A stretch of 7,925 bases of DNA. Origin: an uncultured Butyrivibrio sp. GTDB lineage: Bacteria > Bacillota > Clostridia > Lachnospirales > Lachnospiraceae. The stretch spans positions 1 to 7,925 of the forward strand of contig CAMVRW010000103.1 in the NCBI GenBank assembly GCA_947169985.1, written 5' to 3'. The position numbers and the translations under genes are program-made. Below, one piece after another: positions 6,764 to 7,925 of the stretch (the stretch's first letter is position 1; each line of letters opens with the position of its first letter). A model generated the notes under the pieces. It saw nothing but the letters and a program-made list of their open reading frames with translations. It did no database searches and was not told the DNA's origin.

Positions 6764-6782
6764 CACAACAAAAGGATTCTAA

Positions 6783-7334
6783 ATGAACGTAGAGATAAAC
6801 GCGCCTATTGATAAAAAAGCATTATCGGAATTAAATTCCGGAGACATGGTCTTCATCTCAGGGACTATTTATACAGCAAGGGATGCAGCCCACAAGCGCA
6901 TGGCTCAGGCGCTGGCTTCCGGGGAGGATCTTCCCATAGATGTTAAAGATAACCTCATATATTATATGGGACCATCTCCTGCCAGAGAAGGAAGACCAAT
7001 CGGATCCGCCGGCCCAACGACTGCAAGCCGCATGGACAAGTATGCGCCTGCGCTTTTAGATCTTGGCCTTGGGGGCATGATAGGTAAAGGGAAAAGAAAT
7101 AAAGACGTAATAGACGCTATGATAAGAAATGGAGCAGTTTACTTTGCGGCCATTGGAGGTGCAGGAGCGCTTCTTTCAAAGGCAATAGTTGAATCAGAGG
7201 TTATAGCTTATGATGACCTCGGAACAGAAGCTATAAGGAAGTTAAAGGTTGAACGCTTCCCTGCTATTGTGGTCATAGATTCCAAAGGAAACAATCTTTA
7301 CGAGACAGCTATTCTTGAATACCAGGAAGAATAA
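6783..7334 (+). CDS. fumB: Class I fumarate hydratase, beta subunit
   Basis: A 183-residue partner of the preceding alpha subunit, matching the C-terminal domain of single-chain class I fumarases. Family blocks seen are SGTIYTARDAAHKR (about 26-39), the YYMGPSPAREGRPIGSAGPTTASRMD run (60-85, given here in two parts: YYMGPSPAREGR and PIGSAGPTTASRMD), GKGKR (101-105), AAIGGAGAL (122-130) and EAIRKLKVERFPAIVVID near the end. The GPTT...RMD segment contributes to the active site in this family, while the alpha subunit carries the Fe-S cysteines. Length is usual. The ATG has AAAGGA at 6771-6776 with 6-bp spacing. Co-transcription with the alpha gene is likely. No clear terminator follows; the next strong one is after the tRNA. 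Confidence 0.93.
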   Translation: MNVEINAPIDKKALSELNSGDMVFISGTIYTARDAAHKRMAQALASGEDLPIDVKDNLIYYMGPSPAREGRPIGSAGPTTASRMDKYAPALLDLGLGGMIGKGKRNKDVIDAMIRNGAVYFAAIGGAGALLSKAIVESEVIAYDDLGTEAIRKLKVERFPAIVVIDSKGNNLYETAILEYQEE

Positions 7335-7374
7335 GGCTTTTAAGTGTTTTTGATGCAAGTTTTTCAGCATGGCG

Positions 7375-7403
7375 TTGACAAAGAGACTTCTAGTTTGTAT
7401 AAT
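7375..7403 (+). promoter_or_regulatory. Consensus sigma-A promoter for tRNA-Ser
   Basis: TTGACA at 7375-7380, a 17-bp spacer, and TATAAT at 7398-7403: both hexamers and the spacing are perfect consensus. A start near 7410 gives a leader of about 60 nt before the tRNA. The leader contains small stems (GCGTT 7411-7415 with AACGC 7425-7429, and ACCAA 7441-7445 with TTGGT 7449-7453). This strength suits a stable RNA gene. Confidence 0.88.
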
Positions 7404-7469
7404 TACATTTGCGTTTGTTGATTGAACGCGTATCACTTTAACCAAACATTGGTAGAGGGATTCAGGCAT

Positions 7470-7557
7470 GGAGAAATACTCAAGTGGCTGAAGAGGCGCC
7501 CCTGCTAAGGGTGTAGACCGTTTACGCGGTGCGCGGGTTCAAATCCCGCTTTCTCCG
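7470..7557 (+). tRNA. tRNA-Ser (anticodon GCU)
   Basis: An 88-nt class II tRNA that folds fully by hand. The acceptor GGAGAAA (7470-7476) pairs with TTTCTCC (7550-7556), with discriminator G at 7557. The D stem is CTC/GAG (7479-7481, 7493-7495). The anticodon stem is CGCCC/GGGTG (7497-7501, 7509-7513) with loop CUGCUAA, placing the anticodon GCU at 7504-7506. A long variable arm has stem ACCG/CGGT (7517-7520, 7527-7530), as expected for serine. The T stem is GCGGG/CCCGC around TTCAAAT. It reads AGC and AGU codons. CCA is not encoded (TTT follows), so it must be added after transcription. It has its own strong promoter and terminator and is a single-gene unit. Confidence 0.97.
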
Positions 7558-7569
7558 TTTAGCAAATGG

Positions 7570-7602
7570 CTCCCAGGATGAAGATCCTGGGAGTTTCTTT
7601 TT
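7570..7602 (+). terminator. Intrinsic terminator after tRNA-Ser
   Basis: A perfect 10-bp stem, CTCCCAGGAT at 7570-7579 and ATCCTGGGAG at 7584-7593, with a GAAG tetraloop, followed by the T-rich tract TTTCTTTTT (7594-7602). It starts 13 bp after the tRNA and should also stop any readthrough from the fumarase genes, insulating the downstream promoters. Confidence 0.95.
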
Positions 7603-7658
7603 CCTCTTTTGTGGGTAGTGTGTTATCAACCACTAAAGATAGGGATGTTTGCACAACC

Positions 7659-7701
7659 TTTTTCCATATTTTGTGGAAAAATAGAAATTCAAAAATTTCT
7701 A
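7659..7701. repeat. Two adjoining AT-rich inverted repeats upstream of the first rrn-type promoter
   Basis: Inverted repeat A: TTTTTCCA (7659-7666) and TGGAAAAA (7674-7681) with a 7-nt loop. Inverted repeat B begins at the next base: TAGAAATT (7682-7689) and AATTTCTA (7694-7701) with a 4-nt loop. All arms are perfect 8-mers. They end 9 bp before the -35 of the promoter at 7711, so they fall where an UP element or an upstream activator site would be. No gene is seen in this gap (7603-7925); the short open frames here are AT-rich and lack start signals. A weaker bulged stem (7616-7635, TAGTG with CACTA) lies further upstream. Confidence 0.6.
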
Positions 7702-7710
7702 AAAAAGGTG

Positions 7711-7739
7711 TTGCATTTGATATCCCCCTTTGCTATAAT
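7711..7739 (+). promoter_or_regulatory. Putative rRNA operon promoter P1
   Basis: TTGCAT at 7711-7716, a 17-bp spacer and TATAAT at 7734-7739, with TGC directly before the -10 (extended -10). The -35 matches only its TTG, but the exact spacing, extended -10 and AT-rich upstream DNA make it credible. The start is expected near 7746. Together with the promoter at 7823 it forms a tandem pair, a common arrangement ahead of rRNA operons. Confidence 0.68.
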
Positions 7740-7748
7740 AACTTTTGC

Positions 7749-7791
7749 CCGCTCGAAAAGGCGGCGCAAAACCGCAGAAATAAGCGGTTTT
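7749..7791 (+). promoter_or_regulatory. Tandem CCGC-N8-GCGG hairpins between P1 and P2
   Basis: Hairpin 1 pairs CCGC (7749-7752) with GCGG (7761-7764), loop 8 nt. Hairpin 2 pairs AAAACCGC (7768-7775) with GCGGTTTT (7784-7791), loop 8 nt. Both cores are CCGC-N8-GCGG and lie 23 bp apart. Since the GCGG of hairpin 1 can also pair with the CCGC of hairpin 2, the P1 leader RNA could take alternative folds. Only four U residues end hairpin 2, so it would be at most a weak terminator. Function is inferred. Confidence 0.5.
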
Positions 7792-7822
7792 CAAAAAACT
7801 TTCTAAAAAGTTTAAAAAGTTG

Positions 7823-7851
7823 TTGACAGATGATTCGCAACGTGATATTCT
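7823..7851 (+). promoter_or_regulatory. Putative rRNA operon promoter P2 with A/T-rich UP-like element
   Basis: TTGACA at 7823-7828, 17-bp spacer, TATTCT at 7846-7851 (4 of 6 matches). Directly upstream is a run of A- and T-tracts (about 7788-7820, including TTTTC, AAAAAACTTT, AAAAAGTTT and AAAAAG), typical of UP elements at rRNA promoters. The expected start is near 7858. GCAAC (7837-7841) and GTTGC (7858-7862) form an inverted repeat around the -10. Confidence 0.75.
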
Positions 7852-7857
7852 AAATGA

Positions 7858-7925
7858 GTTGCGGCAAACGGAAGCAACAAACAAGCACCTTGACAAATAA
7901 ACAGTAATGCAACCCTGAAAAATTC
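7858..7925 (+). other. Probable leader of a rRNA operon transcript (16S precursor), running off the window
   Basis: The 68 bases after P2 contain CACCTTGACAAATAAACAG (7887-7905), which resembles the boxA-like or precursor leader segments that precede 16S rRNA in Clostridia, followed by AATGCAACCCTGAAAAATTC. No conserved 16S 5' end (AGAGTTTGATC...) is visible before the window ends, so the rRNA itself is inferred. GTTGC (7858-7862) could pair with GCAAC (7874-7878) at the 5' end of the leader. No Shine-Dalgarno or start codon suggests a protein here. Confidence 0.5.

Noticed and set aside
7353..7370. ATGC...GCAT as a terminator after the fumarase beta gene
   Set aside because: Only 4-bp arms with a 10-nt loop and no following T-run.
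7566..7826. 86- and 65-codon + strand frames and a 65-codon minus frame in the region after the tRNA
   Set aside because: They run through a terminator, palindromes and promoters, lack Shine-Dalgarno sites, and are Lys/Phe-rich as expected for translated AT-rich DNA.
7890..7895. TTGACA in the leader as a third promoter
   Set aside because: No -10 hexamer appears 16-18 bp downstream; the stretch reads better as part of a rRNA-type leader.

Overview
The window looks like a chromosomal piece of a Lachnospiraceae-type Clostridia genome (Butyrivibrio-like relatives are plausible; the species cannot be fixed from this sequence). The grounds are moderate GC, purine-rich Shine-Dalgarno sites, a clostridial Tad pilus block with DUF5702-like and DUF6382/FHA-like proteins, and a two-subunit class I fumarase. 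All genes run on the + strand. No insertion sequence, CRISPR array or phage gene was seen.

Region 1 (1-3752) is the downstream end of a Tad (tight adherence, type IVc pilus) operon. It holds the C-terminal part of a DUF5702-like protein, a TadE-like pseudopilin with an unusual C-terminal pair of Cys/His motifs, a TadV/CpaA-type prepilin peptidase, a second short TadE-like pseudopilin, and a membrane protein with a cytoplasmic FHA domain. The genes overlap or nearly abut (17-bp and 14-bp overlaps, 22-bp and 2-bp gaps), so they are probably co-transcribed and partly translationally coupled. Both pseudopilins carry a G/A-xxxx-E prepilin-type site that the peptidase encoded between them could process. 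The FHA protein could tie the machine to Ser/Thr phosphorylation.

Region 2 (3753-7334) begins with an extended -10 promoter. It encodes a flavodoxin-fold/SCP2 fusion protein, a rhomboid protease, a HIT-family nucleotide-binding protein, and the alpha and beta subunits of an iron-sulfur class I fumarase. Spacing is tight throughout, except for a 48-bp gap with a small hairpin between the fumarase genes. Apart from the fumarase pair, these genes have no obvious shared pathway and look like a housekeeping cluster.

Region 3 (7335-7925) is RNA-gene territory. A perfect-consensus promoter (TTGACA, 17 bp, TATAAT) drives a tRNA-Ser(GCU), which is followed by a strong intrinsic terminator. Next comes about 320 bp without a credible protein gene. 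It contains adjoining AT-rich palindromes, two tandem promoters, paired CCGC-N8-GCGG hairpins between them, and a leader that resembles a pre-16S rRNA leader. The window probably ends just before an rRNA operon, but no mature rRNA is visible.

The best candidates for something under-described are the tandem Cys/His module on the TadE-like pseudopilin and the four-segment hairpin array between the two putative rrn promoters.
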